Positions 45,065-54,873 of a stretch of DNA of 64,000 nucleotides are shown one piece after another (positions within the stretch are counted from its first letter, which is position 1; each line of letters begins with the position of its first letter). Source of the stretch: Roseibium aggregatum (GTDB lineage Bacteria > Pseudomonadota > Alphaproteobacteria > Rhizobiales > Stappiaceae); NCBI RefSeq assembly GCF_014692675.1, contig NZ_JABFCZ010000012.1, forward strand, positions 107,247-171,246. The letters are read 5' to 3'. The notes below the pieces were generated by a model that was given only the letters and a program-made list of their open reading frames with translations, was not told where the DNA came from and did not search any database. The translations under genes and the position numbers were made by a program.

Positions 45065-47107
45065 ATGTCGAACGATCCGCTGCTCCAGCCGTTTCAGCTC
45101 AAGCACTTGACGCTGAAGAACCGCATCATGTCGACGGCCCACGAGCCGGCCTATGCGGAAGACGGCATGCCGAAGGAGCGCTACCGGCTCTATCACGCGG
45201 AAAAGGCCAAGGGCGGCATTGCCATGACCATGACGGCGGGCTCCGCGCTGGTCTCGCGCGACAGCCCGGCGGCCTTCGGCAACCTGCATGCCTATGACGA
45301 CGCGATCGTGCCGTGGTTGAAGGACCTCACCGATCACTGCCACGAATACGACTGCAAGGTGATGATCCAGCTCACCCACCTCGGCCGCAGGACCGGCTGG
45401 AACACGGCCGACTGGCTCCCCGTGCTCGCTCCGTCGCTTGTCAGGGAAGCAGCCCACCGCTCGTTTCCGAAGATGGCGGAAGACTGGGACATCGAACGGA
45501 TCATCGGCGACTATGCCGCAGCTGCCGGACGGATGCAGGCCGCCGGTCTCGACGGCTTCGAGATCGAAGCCTACGGCCACCTCATGGACAGTTTCTGGTC
45601 GCCGGCGACCAACCACCGGGACGACGACTACGGCGGCTCGCTGGATAACCGGCTGCGGTTCACCTGGCGGGTGATCGAGGCGATCCGCAAGGAGGTCGGT
45701 CCGGATTTCATCGTCGGCATCCGCATGGTCGCCGACGAGGATTGGGACAAGGGTCTTTCCCGCGACGAGGGTGTGGAGATCGCCCGGCGCATTGCTGACA
45801 GTGGCAACTTCGACTTCATCAATCTCATTCGTGGCCATATCGACAGCGACGCGGCGCTTTCCAAGGTGATTCCGATCCAGGGTATGCGGTCAGCGCCTCA
45901 CCTGGACTTTGCCGGTGAGGTGCGCGCGGCAACCAAGTTCCCGGTGTTTCATGCCGCCCGCATCAGTGATGTGGCGACCGCGCGGCATGCGGTCGCCGAA
46001 GGCAAGCTCGACATGGTCGGCATGACCCGGGCCCATATTGCCGACCCGCATATCGTCGCCAAGATTACCCGCGGCGAGGAAGCGCGCATCCGTCCTTGCG
46101 TCGGTGCCACCTATTGCCTCGACCGGATCTATGAGGGCGGCGGGGCGCTGTGCATTCACAATGCGGCGACGGGACGGGAAGCTGTTATTCCGCACCAAAT
46201 CGCGAAAAGCGAAACGCCCGGCAAGCGCGTCGTCATCGTCGGTGCAGGTCCGGCCGGACTGGAAGCCGCACGGGTCGCCGGGGAACGGGGCCATGCTGTC
46301 ACGGTGCTGGAAGCCTCCGGACGCGCCGGCGGACAAGTCAGCCTTCTCGCCCAGAACCCGCGGCGGAAGGAAATGATCGGCATCGTCGACTGGCGGCTTG
46401 AGGAACTTGACCGGCTCGGCGTGGAGATCCGCTACGACACCTATGCGGAGAGCGGAGACGTGCTGGCGCTCGAGCCCGATGTGGTCATCGTCGCCACCGG
46501 CGGCATTCCTCAGAACCCGCCGCTGGAGGCCGGTGACGATCTGGTCGTGTCCTCCTGGGACATCATCGGCGGCACGGTCAAGCCGGCCGGTACTGTCCTC
46601 GTCTATGACGATTCGGGCGGGCACCAGGGCATGACCGCCACGGAAATGATCGCCAACGCCGGCGCCTCGCTCGAACTCATCACGCCGGAACGCTTCTTCG
46701 CCCCGGAAATCGGCGGGCTGAACCATGTGCCCTACATGAAGGCCTTCCAGGAAAAGGGTGTCCGGATCACGATCAACACCCGGCTGACGGCGGTCCGGCG
46801 GGACGGAAACGGCCTTGTCGCGACGCTTGGATCGGACTATGCCGACGGCTGGTCGGAAGAACGGCAGGCGGATCAGGTGGTCGTCGAACACGGCACCTGG
46901 CCCATGGACGAGCTTTACTTCGACCTGAAACCGCTGTCGTCCAATCTCGGCGCGGTCGACTACGACAGGCTGGTCATGGGCGGGGACGTGTTTCCGGCAG
47001 CGTCGAACGACGGAAAGTTCATCCTGTACCGCATCGGCGACGCGGTCTCGGCCCGCAACATCCATGCAGCCATCTACGACGCGCTCCGCCTCGGGATCCG
47101 CTGGTAG
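45065..47107 (+). CDS. NADH:flavin oxidoreductase, N-methylproline/dimethylglycine demethylase-like (StcD/DgcA type)
   Basis: 680 residues. An N-terminal old-yellow-enzyme TIM barrel spans about 1-360 (NRIMSTAHEPAYAEDGMP, IQLTHLGRR, GIEIEAYGHLMDSFWSP-type segment). The Fe-S cysteines appear as RPCVGATYCLDR and GGALCIHNA (about 340-370). An NAD(P)/FAD domain follows (VVIVGAGPAGLEAARVAGERG, about 391). This is the layout of StcD and DgcA demethylases and resembles StcD most, by memory. The ATG at 45065 follows AGGAAAGAGA. It lies 39 bases after the MttB-like gene in the same operon. Confidence 0.85.
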   Translation: MSNDPLLQPFQLKHLTLKNRIMSTAHEPAYAEDGMPKERYRLYHAEKAKGGIAMTMTAGSALVSRDSPAAFGNLHAYDDAIVPWLKDLTDHCHEYDCKVMIQLTHLGRRTGWNTADWLPVLAPSLVREAAHRSFPKMAEDWDIERIIGDYAAAAGRMQAAGLDGFEIEAYGHLMDSFWSPATNHRDDDYGGSLDNRLRFTWRVIEAIRKEVGPDFIVGIRMVADEDWDKGLSRDEGVEIARRIADSGNFDFINLIRGHIDSDAALSKVIPIQGMRSAPHLDFAGEVRAATKFPVFHAARISDVATARHAVAEGKLDMVGMTRAHIADPHIVAKITRGEEARIRPCVGATYCLDRIYEGGGALCIHNAATGREAVIPHQIAKSETPGKRVVIVGAGPAGLEAARVAGERGHAVTVLEASGRAGGQVSLLAQNPRRKEMIGIVDWRLEELDRLGVEIRYDTYAESGDVLALEPDVVIVATGGIPQNPPLEAGDDLVVSSWDIIGGTVKPAGTVLVYDDSGGHQGMTATEMIANAGASLELITPERFFAPEIGGLNHVPYMKAFQEKGVRITINTRLTAVRRDGNGLVATLGSDYADGWSEERQADQVVVEHGTWPMDELYFDLKPLSSNLGAVDYDRLVMGGDVFPAASNDGKFILYRIGDAVSARNIHAAIYDALRLGIRW

Positions 47108-47164
47108 TTCGTCCGAAAGCCGCATTATAATGCACAGTGTTTCGCGACTCGGGGGCCTGACCGA

Positions 47165-47437
47165 ATGTATCGCATTACCCTGGATTGCCACGGCGTTCCT
47201 GTTGCAGCAGGCGCAGAAGCGGCGCGCGACATCATGGAGGCCTTCCGACTCCACTATCCGCACGAAAACAACGTCGTTTGTACATTCGAGGGAAGCACGT
47301 TGAGGCTTGTCGCCGAAAACGATTATGATCCAGAGGGGCTCAACCTCATGGATGAATTTTCAGACAACATTTCCGCATGCATAGCTGAGCCGTTCGACGG
47401 CGATATCGAACTGGTCAGCGTCGAAACCCTCGATTGA
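47165..47437 (+). CDS. Small hypothetical protein
   Basis: 90 residues, acidic, with a mixed alpha/beta pattern (MYRITLDCHGVPVAAGAEAARDIMEAF). A GGGGG-rich stretch just upstream may serve as ribosome binding site. No family recognised. It follows the flavoenzyme by 57 bases in the same direction and could be part of that operon or independent. Confidence 0.5.
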   Translation: MYRITLDCHGVPVAAGAEAARDIMEAFRLHYPHENNVVCTFEGSTLRLVAENDYDPEGLNLMDEFSDNISACIAEPFDGDIELVSVETLD

Positions 47438-47492
47438 AATCGTCCACACCGCCCAAGAACGGGATTGGTTCCATTCATCCGTTCCAGCGCAT

Positions 47493-49372
47493 TCAATTCG
47501 CCGGAACAACAGGCTTCGTCGCCTCCGCTTCCAGCGCCGTCCACAGACCGACTTCCATCGCCTGCTGACGGCCGCGGATGGCGACGGTTTCGGTGCGGGG
47601 GGCCTGCAGGTCGGCACGTGCTTCGCGGCTGGCCGCCTCCATCAGCTCCGATGACATGGCCACCAGGGAGTCATGCGCCTTGGCCACCTCCATCAGGCGG
47701 CTCGCCACGTTGACGCAATCGCCGGTCACGGTGATCTGCTGTTGGTGTTCGTGGCCCAGGCGCGACAGAACGACAGGGCCGAAATGCACACCGGCGCGCA
47801 AGGCGCCGACACCCGATCTCAAACCGGTACCGGCCATCCATTTGCCGACCTCACGGACAAGGTCGAAGGTGCATTGCCAGGCATTGACCGCGTCCGATGG
47901 TCCAGGGTCAGGGACACCGAAGCAGATCATGGCGCCATCACCCATGAAGGACATGGCAAGGCCGTTGTGCCGTTCGGTTTCATTGACCACGATCGTATGA
48001 AACGCCTTCAGGAATTCCCGCGTTCCGGCGGGGCCCATCTGCTCGCTCAAGCCCGTGTAGCCGGCCAGATCGACGAAGAGCACAGCCGCGTCCTGTTCGC
48101 GAGGCTCAAGCAGAAAGGTCGGGTCCTCGGCAATGCGCCGCGCCAGTGCGGGCGCCTGGAAGCGGCTGAGAGCATCCTGAACGGTCTCGAGCCGCTTCAA
48201 CTGATAGCGGTCGAAAACCTGGCGGAGAATGGCAAGACCGATGACGGGCGGCACGCCTGCGGCAAGGGGCAGCGCCGCGCTGAACCAGTATCCTTCGCCG
48301 AGCATCAGCGTCACGGCTGCCAGCCAGCCGCACAAAAGCAGCACGAAAAAGATGGAAGCGACGGCGAGCGGAAAAAAGGCCGCTGCCGCCATTCCGGCCA
48401 CGGTGATCAGGATGGCGGCGGCCGCATCCACGCGCCGGACGGTCCCATCCCTGATCAGGGCCGACCCGTCGAGCAGATTGGAAACCCCGGTCGCAAGCGC
48501 CTCGACCCCCGGCAATATCTGGTCAAAAGGCGTGCTGAACCGGTCGCCGACACCGGTCGCCGTCACCCCCAGCAGAACCAGGCGGTCCTTGACAGCGGCA
48601 GCCGCCGCTCCCCCATCGAAAAGATCCTGTGCGCTGATGGTCCTGATGGTTCCGCCAGGACCGTAATAATTCAACGGCAGATGCCAGCCGAGATCGAGCG
48701 GCTGGACCCGGTCCGGAAAACGAAGCCCCTCGCCGGTCAAGGCCGGCATCTCTCCCAGATACAGGCCAACCGCACGCAGGCTGAGGGACGGCGCCAGGCC
48801 CTCCGGTGTTTTGAACAAAAGCGGGATATGCCGTGGCGTGCCGCCCGCATCCGCCGCAACGTTGACAAGCCCCACGGACGCCGCCGCCGCGAATTCCGGC
48901 AGCGGGCGCAGAACGTACCGGGAGTTGGGACGATCGAAACAGGACGGTTTTCGCCCTTTCCGTTTTCGTCCTTGAAGACGCCTGCGGCGGCGATGACACT
49001 GGGCAGGCTGCCGAGGGCGGCGGTCAGTTTCACATCGGCCGTTTCATCCGTTTTCCCGACCAGCAGCATGTCGATACCAAGCGCCTTTGCACCGGCATCG
49101 CGTATCTTTCCGACCAGATCCGCCAGGCGGTCCCGTCCGATCGGGTAGCGCCCCGCCTTTGCGACGGTGTCGTCATCGATCCCGACGATGACCACATCCT
49201 TTGGAGCCGGACGGGAGCCGACCGCCAGGATCCGCATGTCGAGAAGCACGGTCTCCGCACGATCGATAGGGCTGGCCAGCCCCTGCAGGTGCCGTTGCCC
49301 GAGCCAGCCGGTCCAGACGACGCCAACGAGCACGGCAAGAGCAACAGACCAGTAAGGCAGGCTTGATTTCAT
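47493..49372 (-). pseudogene. CHASE2-domain class III adenylate/guanylate cyclase, frameshifted as given
   Basis: The N-terminal frame from 49372 (signal anchor, then CHASE2: VVIVGIDDDTVAKAGRYP, GIDMLLVGKTD) ends in nonsense after VPTPGTF. The rest continues in another frame, with LPEFAAAASVGLVNVAADAGG, the remaining CHASE2, three membrane spans and the cyclase domain (LFVDLAGYTGLSEQMGP, FMGDGAMICFGVPDP, TVTGDCVNVASRL). The distance 47493-49372 is 1880 bases, two more than a multiple of three, so one base is missing or two are extra at about 48900-48990. Either the gene is broken or the read has an error. It overlaps the fecR-like stop by four bases. Confidence 0.8.
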
Positions 49373-49884
49373 CGAGCGAAGCGGGCGAGCAGCCTATCGA
49401 CCTTTTCCTGGGGCCAGCGCTTGACGACCAGCGGCTCGCCGGTCGTCACGGTCACCCCTTCGCCCGGGGCAAGTGCAACTGCTTCCGACCCGTTCGGGCG
49501 GGAAACGCCGACTTCGCCGCGCACCACGAAGACGGACGTTACCGCGTCCTCCACATCCACCGCGTAGACCGTTCCGCGCACGGCGGCAATCGCCTGCGGC
49601 GTCAGGATCTGAAACGGCCCGCTCCCGGGCTCGACCTCAACCAGGACGCCCTTTCCGGACAGTTCGGCCGATTGGGGGCGCCCCTGGCTTCCCGAGCCTA
49701 TGTCGAATGCCGCGGCCGCCTCGGCCTCCAGAACCAGGCCACCCTCGCATGTATAGACAACCCGGGCGGGATTGGTCAGTTCGCTTTGGACGCAGCCGTT
49801 GACCTGTTGCGCCATGGCGGCCGACGGGGCGATGGCCAGAAACCACGCGAAGGCTGGCATTAGGGTGAGAATTCGCATTGGCAT
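49369..49884 (-). CDS. FecR domain protein, secreted
   Basis: 171 residues with a signal peptide (MRILTLMPAFAWFLAIAPSAAMA) and a FecR domain (ILTPQAIAAVRGTVYAVDVEDAVTSVFVVRGEVGV, about 93-128). FecR domains of this sort often pair with a CHASE2 cyclase, as here, where the two overlap by four bases. They may form a sensory module with the Crp/Fnr regulator next door. Confidence 0.85.
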   Translation of the reverse strand: MPMRILTLMPAFAWFLAIAPSAAMAQQVNGCVQSELTNPARVVYTCEGGLVLEAEAAAAFDIGSGSQGRPQSAELSGKGVLVEVEPGSGPFQILTPQAIAAVRGTVYAVDVEDAVTSVFVVRGEVGVSRPNGSEAVALAPGEGVTVTTGEPLVVKRWPQEKVDRLLARFAR

Positions 49885-50007
49885 CCATCCCTTGAAAGAC
49901 TTGTAAAAAATAACGGTTCGACCTCATAAATCAGGCGAAGGTCACGAATTTCTTCTGCGATGGCCACCGTGTTATTGACACCATACCCAAAGATGAAGGC
50001 GCAGGGA

Positions 50008-50709
50008 ATGAGCGACGAGGGCACCGCCGAAAAAGAAAGATTGCTGGGCCAGAGCTTCATCTTCAAGGCGCTTGACGATCAGAGCAAACGCGACCTGGCC
50101 GCCTTTGCCTATCTCAAGCGGTATTCTGCCGGTGACGTGATTTTCAACATGGGGGCTCCCGGCCAGAGCATGATGGCCATCGCGGAAGGCACGGTCCGAG
50201 TAAGCATGCTGACGCCGACAGCGCGGAATGTCACTCTCGCAGAGCTTCACGCCGGGGACGTCTTCGGAGAAATCGCCCTGCTGGACGGGCGGGAAAGGTC
50301 GGCCGACGTTCGGGCGTTGACCAATTGTACCGTGGCCGTTCTGGAAAGGCGGGCGCTGCTGGACATCCTGAAACGCAATCCGGACCTGTCGATCAACCTC
50401 ATCGGGTTGCTGTGTCAACGGGTGCGGCGGTCCGATGAGCGGATGATGGAAATTGCCTTTCTCGACCTCCCCTCACGCCTGGCCCGCCTTTTGTTGCGCG
50501 TGACCGTGACCGCTCCCGGAAGCGAGGCAAAACCCCTGACGCGCCTGTCCCTTTCCCAGTCCGAAATCGCCAGCATGATCGGCAACACCCGCGAGAACGT
50601 GAACCGCTGCCTGCGCAAATGGCAGCGTTCGGAGCTTATCGATCTGAAGGACGGCTGGCTGATCGTGCGGGACAGATCCGGGCTCGAGGACATCGCTGAA
50701 AGCGTGTGA
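50008..50709 (+). CDS. Crp/Fnr family transcriptional regulator
   Basis: 233 residues. The cyclic nucleotide-binding domain (about 30-145) has GDVFGEIALLDGRERSADVRAL, with the E and RS-type phosphate-binding residues conserved, so cAMP binding is plausible. The helix-turn-helix is SLSQSEIASMIGNTRENVNRCLRKW (about 185-210). No N-terminal Cys cluster for Fe-S, hence not FNR proper. The start at 50008 is preferred over 49960 or 49993. Divergent from the fecR-cyclase operon. Confidence 0.88.
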   Translation: MSDEGTAEKERLLGQSFIFKALDDQSKRDLAAFAYLKRYSAGDVIFNMGAPGQSMMAIAEGTVRVSMLTPTARNVTLAELHAGDVFGEIALLDGRERSADVRALTNCTVAVLERRALLDILKRNPDLSINLIGLLCQRVRRSDERMMEIAFLDLPSRLARLLLRVTVTAPGSEAKPLTRLSLSQSEIASMIGNTRENVNRCLRKWQRSELIDLKDGWLIVRDRSGLEDIAESV

Positions 50710-50892
50710 CTGGTGGTCTGCTCTCGACCGTCCGCATCAGAGACTGTTCCCCAAACTACTGATTTTAGTCATTAATTGTTGCCCGTGTTCGGGGAGTGTC
50801 GCGCGTCACAGGTACCGGGGCCGGATCACGCCTAGGTTCTGGACATCGGCGGAGGGAGCTTCGCCGGAGTTCAAACCAAGAGGAAAATGAAC

Positions 50893-51195
50893 ATGTTTCG
50901 GAAGTCCATTATCTCGGCATTCACAATCGCAATCCTGGGAACCACTGCCGCCGCGTTCGGCACGACCGCGGCTTCGGCCGGCGGCTATGGCTACGGCGGC
51001 AACACCTACGGCAATGGCGGTTACAACGGCGGCCACAATGGCGGCTACCAGCAGCCCTACCGCAACGGCCACAACTGGCAGAAGCACGTCGACTGGTGCT
51101 TCAACCGCCACAACAGCTACAACGCACACTCCAACACCTACCGGCCGTACAGCGGCCCGCGCCAGCCGTGCTACTCACCGTATTACAAGGGCTGA
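50893..51195 (+). CDS. BA14K-like small secreted protein, Gly/Tyr/Asn-rich
   Basis: 100 residues. The signal peptide (to about residue 29, ending ASAGG) is followed by Gly/Tyr/Asn repeats (YGYGGNTYGNGGYNGGHNGG). The C-terminal BA14K motif HVDWCFNRHNSYNAHSNTY...PC ends the protein. BA14K proteins are immunoreactive surface or periplasmic proteins of rhizobia and Brucella, with lectin-like hints. GAGG nine bases upstream favours the ATG at 50893 over 50887. Confidence 0.8.
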   Translation: MFRKSIISAFTIAILGTTAAAFGTTAASAGGYGYGGNTYGNGGYNGGHNGGYQQPYRNGHNWQKHVDWCFNRHNSYNAHSNTYRPYSGPRQPCYSPYYKG

Positions 51196-51256
51196 CCCGG
51201 CAATGGTCTGACCGCAGACCCATCCCCTCCCCTGGCCCGGCATCAGACCGGCAGCA

Positions 51257-51280
51257 CCCCCCGGCCTCGGCCGGGGGTTT
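51257..51280 (+). terminator. Terminator after the BA14K-like gene
   Basis: CCCCCGGCC-TC-GGCCGGGGG followed by TTTG, a very strong GC stem with a short T-tract. Confidence 0.7.
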
Positions 51281-51410
51281 GTGCTTTTGCTTCCCGCTGC
51301 AGAATGACCGGCAAATTATCCCGGCTTTTCCGGCCGGATCCGGAAGAACGGGCCTCTGCAAATGCGTCTTGACAGAAGACGCCGCGGAGCGCAGAAAAGC
51401 GCTTCCCAAC

Positions 51411-51484
51411 GCGGGTGTAGCTCAATGGTAGAGCAGAAGCTTCCCAAGCTTAAGACGAGGGTTCGATTCCCTTCACCCGCTCCA
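51411..51484 (+). tRNA. tRNA-Gly (anticodon CCC)
   Basis: A full cloverleaf can be drawn. The acceptor stem GCGGGTG/CACCCGC is perfect. The D arm is GCTC...GAGC. The anticodon loop is TTCCCAA within GAAGC/GCTTA, giving CCC. The T arm is GAGGG-TTCGATT-CCCTT. CCA is encoded (TCCA with the discriminator). Confidence 0.93.
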
Positions 51485-52094
51485 GCACTTCATTTCGCGA
51501 ATAATGGCACGTCCTCGATATTGGGCGTTTCTCCGGAATTTCGGGGAAGCGACCGGCAGCGGCACGCCGAATTCCGGTCTTGCCTTAAGGCTCGCAGAGA
51601 GCAGCGCCCCCAAGATCCCGGAAGCCCCCTCGCCTCAGAAGTGTATTGCGAAACTCATAAACATCTACGGTTCTAGTACATTTTGACTTCGGGAAAACCA
51701 CTTATTTCTTGCTGAAACCTGTCGAGCGGCTACCGACAGACGCGTCTCCCCATTCAAATATATAATATTCACGCCTTTTCACGTGGGTGAAAATAAGTTT
51801 ATTTAAGTAATAAAATTCCTCGAGAAACCGACAGATTGCCGGACGGGGTTGATCTCATCGTACATGTATAATAATGCTGCCCCGCAACATTCAAACGCAA
51901 CTGCTCAGCTTACAAAAATTTAAAAAATGAATTTTTCCAAAGGGGTGGCCGAACGCGATAGTTCGTGTTTTGCTAGGAACATGTCGCAAATAAGCATTTC
52001 GATATTCAAAAAACGTCGGATGCTACCTTAGGACATCCAATTTCAGAACGATCAATTCCAGAACGATCAAGGACAATCCGAAAGGGGAGACAGG
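51485..52094. other. AT-rich intergenic region upstream of the ABC importer
   Basis: 610 bases without a convincing gene, markedly AT-rich from 51660. It holds a TATAAT at 51867-51872 without a good -35 at the right distance, and a 12-base direct repeat at 52044-52070. It should contain the promoter of the importer operon. Confidence 0.5.
52044..52070. repeat. 12-bp direct repeat upstream of the ABC substrate-binding protein gene
   Basis: CAGAACGATCAA occurs at 52044-52055 and 52059-52070, 15 bases apart start to start, ending 24 bases before the ATG. It may be a regulator site or a chance duplication. Confidence 0.5.
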
Positions 52095-53711
52095 ATGACA
52101 AAGTCCAAAGACGATGGGCAACTGACCCGTCTTGCAGACGCGGCCCGCACGGGCGGTATCACCAAACGTGAATTTATCCGCTACTCCGTGCTGGCCGGCA
52201 TCACGGCATCCACGGCAACGGGACTGTGGTCCACCCAGGCGAAAGCCGCGCCGAAGAAAGGCGGGACCTTCCGCTGGGGCGTTCATGACGGCAACACGTC
52301 GGACACGCACGATCCGGGCACCTACGTGACGCGGCAGATGATCTTCCTGGCGCATCAGTACCGGAGCTATCTGACCATGATCAATCCGGACAATTCCCTC
52401 GGTCCGGATCTGGCAACCGAATGGGAAGCGACACCCGACGCGGCACAGTGGACGTTCAAGCTCAACCCGAACGCCCATTTCGGCCTCAGCGGCAACAAGG
52501 TGATGGCCAAGGACGTCGTCGCCTCGATCAACCACCATCGGGGTGAAAAGACGACTTCCGCGGCCAAGGCCCTTTTGACCGATGTCACGGACGTGATGGC
52601 CGCCGACGATCATACGGTTGTCATCAAGCTCGGCCGCGGCATCGCGGATCTGCCGTGGCTGATGACCGACTATCACCTGGCCATCTGCCCGGCCAATGAC
52701 GACGGTACGATCGACTGGCAGTCCGGCGACGGCTGCGGCCCGTACAAGATCGACAGCGGCGAGTTCGGCGTACGCTGGTCCCTGAGCCGCAATGACGGCT
52801 GGCACGGCGAGGGCGCTTATTTCGACAAGGTCGAGATGATCATCCTCAACGACCCGAATGCCCGCCAGACAGCCCTTGTCACCGGCGATGTCGACTGTGT
52901 GTCGCTGGTCGAGCTGAAGACGCTGTCCCTGCTGGAGCGCAATCCGAACATCAAGGTGGACAACATTCCGTCCGGTGCCGCGATCACCATGCCGATGTTC
53001 TGCGATACCGCACCGTTCGACGACGTGAACGTGCGTACCGCCCTGAAGCTCGCCATGGACCGCAAGGAAATCATCGAAAAGATCGCCTTCGGCGCCGCCA
53101 CGATCGGCAACGACTTCCATCTCTCGCCGGTGCAGCCGTACTGGCCGGACGATATTCCGCAGCATGAATACGATCCTGAAAAGGCCAAGTCGCTGCTGAA
53201 GAAAGCCGGCCACGACAACCTGAAGATTTCGCTGTCGACGGCCGACAGCGTCTTCTCCGGCGCCGTCGACATGTGCGTGCTCTATGCCGAACAGGCCAAG
53301 AAGGCCGGCGTCGAGCTCCAGGTCGTGCGCGAGCCGAACGACGGATACTACTCCGACGTCTGGCTCAAGAAGCCGTTCACCGCGGTTTCCTGGGGCGCGC
53401 GCCCGACTCCGGACGTGATGTTCACGCTCGCCTACAAGGACGACGCGGCCTGGAACGAGAGCCACTGGCACAACGAGAAGTTCAACAAGCTTCTCCTGGA
53501 AGCCAAGTCGGAGCTCGACGACACCAAGCGCGCAGAGATGTACCGCGAGATGTGCCTGCTCATGCATGACGACGGCGGCACGATCATCCCGTTCTTCAAC
53601 AACTTCGTTTACGCACGCCGTTCCAACGTCATGCACGGCGATTCCGTTGCCGCAAGCTGGGCCTGCGACGGCGCGCGCGCGCCGAGCCGCTGGTGGTTCG
53701 AAGACGCCTAA
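52095..53711 (+). CDS. ABC transporter substrate-binding protein, DppA/OppA type, Tat-exported
   Basis: 538 residues of the SBP family 5 (peptide/opine/nickel). The N-terminus has ITKREFIRYSVLAGITASTATG with ending AKAAPKK, suggestive of the Tat pathway although the twin-arginine is replaced by KR. The mature protein begins GGTFRWGVHDGNTSDTHDP. AAGGGGAGACAGG precedes the ATG. It binds a ligand, perhaps a peptide or other oligomer, for the importer coded downstream. Confidence 0.9.
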   Translation: MTKSKDDGQLTRLADAARTGGITKREFIRYSVLAGITASTATGLWSTQAKAAPKKGGTFRWGVHDGNTSDTHDPGTYVTRQMIFLAHQYRSYLTMINPDNSLGPDLATEWEATPDAAQWTFKLNPNAHFGLSGNKVMAKDVVASINHHRGEKTTSAAKALLTDVTDVMAADDHTVVIKLGRGIADLPWLMTDYHLAICPANDDGTIDWQSGDGCGPYKIDSGEFGVRWSLSRNDGWHGEGAYFDKVEMIILNDPNARQTALVTGDVDCVSLVELKTLSLLERNPNIKVDNIPSGAAITMPMFCDTAPFDDVNVRTALKLAMDRKEIIEKIAFGAATIGNDFHLSPVQPYWPDDIPQHEYDPEKAKSLLKKAGHDNLKISLSTADSVFSGAVDMCVLYAEQAKKAGVELQVVREPNDGYYSDVWLKKPFTAVSWGARPTPDVMFTLAYKDDAAWNESHWHNEKFNKLLLEAKSELDDTKRAEMYREMCLLMHDDGGTIIPFFNNFVYARRSNVMHGDSVAASWACDGARAPSRWWFEDA

Positions 53712-53906
53712 GGTGAACAGCACTGGCGCGGCCGGCATCACAAGCCCGGCCACGCCGGACGCACATGACGGCATGCCCGCATCAGAACGGGCTGCCGGAA
53801 GGGGCTGGCTGGAGGCGTTGAGTTTTGTTTCATTGACATCACCCGGCATTCTCCAGCACTGGCGGCAGCGCGAACCGGCGTCTGGCGCAAACATCTGGAG
53901 GGACAT

Positions 53907-54863
53907 ATGGGCGATATCCTGAGGCTCGTTCTCAAACGACTCGGCCTGGGCCTGCTCACGCTATTCGTTGTTTCAATCTTGATCTTCTTCGCGGTCGAAC
54001 TGCTGCCCGGGGATATCGCCCAGGCGGTGCTCGGACAGAGCGCGACGCCGGAAACGGTTGCCGCCCTGCGCGAGCAAATGGGCCTCAACCAGCCGGCGGT
54101 CCTCCGCTATCTGCACTGGCTGGCCGGCGCCCTGACCGGCGATTTCGGCGTCTCGCTCGTCTCCGGAGAACGGGTGACCGCAGCGATCACCGGCCGGTTC
54201 ATCAACACGCTGTTTCTTGCGACCTATGCGGCCGTGATCGCGGTTCCCATTTCGATCATACTCGGGGTGATCGTCGCGCTTTTGAGAAACACCCTGTTCG
54301 ACCGGGTCGCCAACGTCCTGACGCTGACGTCCATCTCCTCTCCGGAATTCTTCCTCGGCTACATCCTCATCCTCTATCTGGCCGTGAAGTCGAACTATTT
54401 TCCGGCGATCGCAAGCCTGAGCGGGGACATGACCTTTGCCGAGCTGCTGCAGCGAACGTTCCTGCCCGCCCTCACGCTTGTGCTTGTCGTCACCGCGCAC
54501 ATGATGCGCATGACGCGAGCGGCAATCATCAACCTTTTGGCCTCGCCTTATATCGAGATGGCGCGGCTGAAAGGGGTTCCGCCCTGGCGGGTGATCGTCA
54601 AACACGCCCTTCCGAATGCCTGGGCGCCGATCATCAACGTCGTGGCCCTGAACCTTGCCTATCTCATTACCGGCGTGGTGTTGGTGGAAGTGGTGTTCGT
54701 TTATCCGGGCATCGGCCAGCTTCTGGTGGACGCCGTTGCGAAACGCGACTTCCCGATCGTTCAGGCCTGCTGCCTGATCTTCGCCGCAACTTTCATCCTG
54801 CTCAATCTGGCGGCCGATGTCGGAGCCATTTTGACCAATCCGCGGTTGCGGCATCCGAAGTGA
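53907..54863 (+). CDS. ABC transporter permease, DppB/OppB type
   Basis: 318 residues, six membrane spans. The N-terminal pattern LKRLGLGLLTLFVVSILIFFAVELLPGD is typical of DppB. The EAA-like cytoplasmic loop reads YIEMARLKGVPPWRVIVKHALPNAWAPI (about 214-241). Second gene of the importer operon. Confidence 0.9.
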   Translation: MGDILRLVLKRLGLGLLTLFVVSILIFFAVELLPGDIAQAVLGQSATPETVAALREQMGLNQPAVLRYLHWLAGALTGDFGVSLVSGERVTAAITGRFINTLFLATYAAVIAVPISIILGVIVALLRNTLFDRVANVLTLTSISSPEFFLGYILILYLAVKSNYFPAIASLSGDMTFAELLQRTFLPALTLVLVVTAHMMRMTRAAIINLLASPYIEMARLKGVPPWRVIVKHALPNAWAPIINVVALNLAYLITGVVLVEVVFVYPGIGQLLVDAVAKRDFPIVQACCLIFAATFILLNLAADVGAILTNPRLRHPK

Positions 54864-54873
54864 GGGCAGCGAT

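Noticed and set aside
51844..51872. Promoter around TATAAT at 51867-51872
   Set aside because: No acceptable -35 element at 16-19 bases; TTGATC is only 12 bases upstream.
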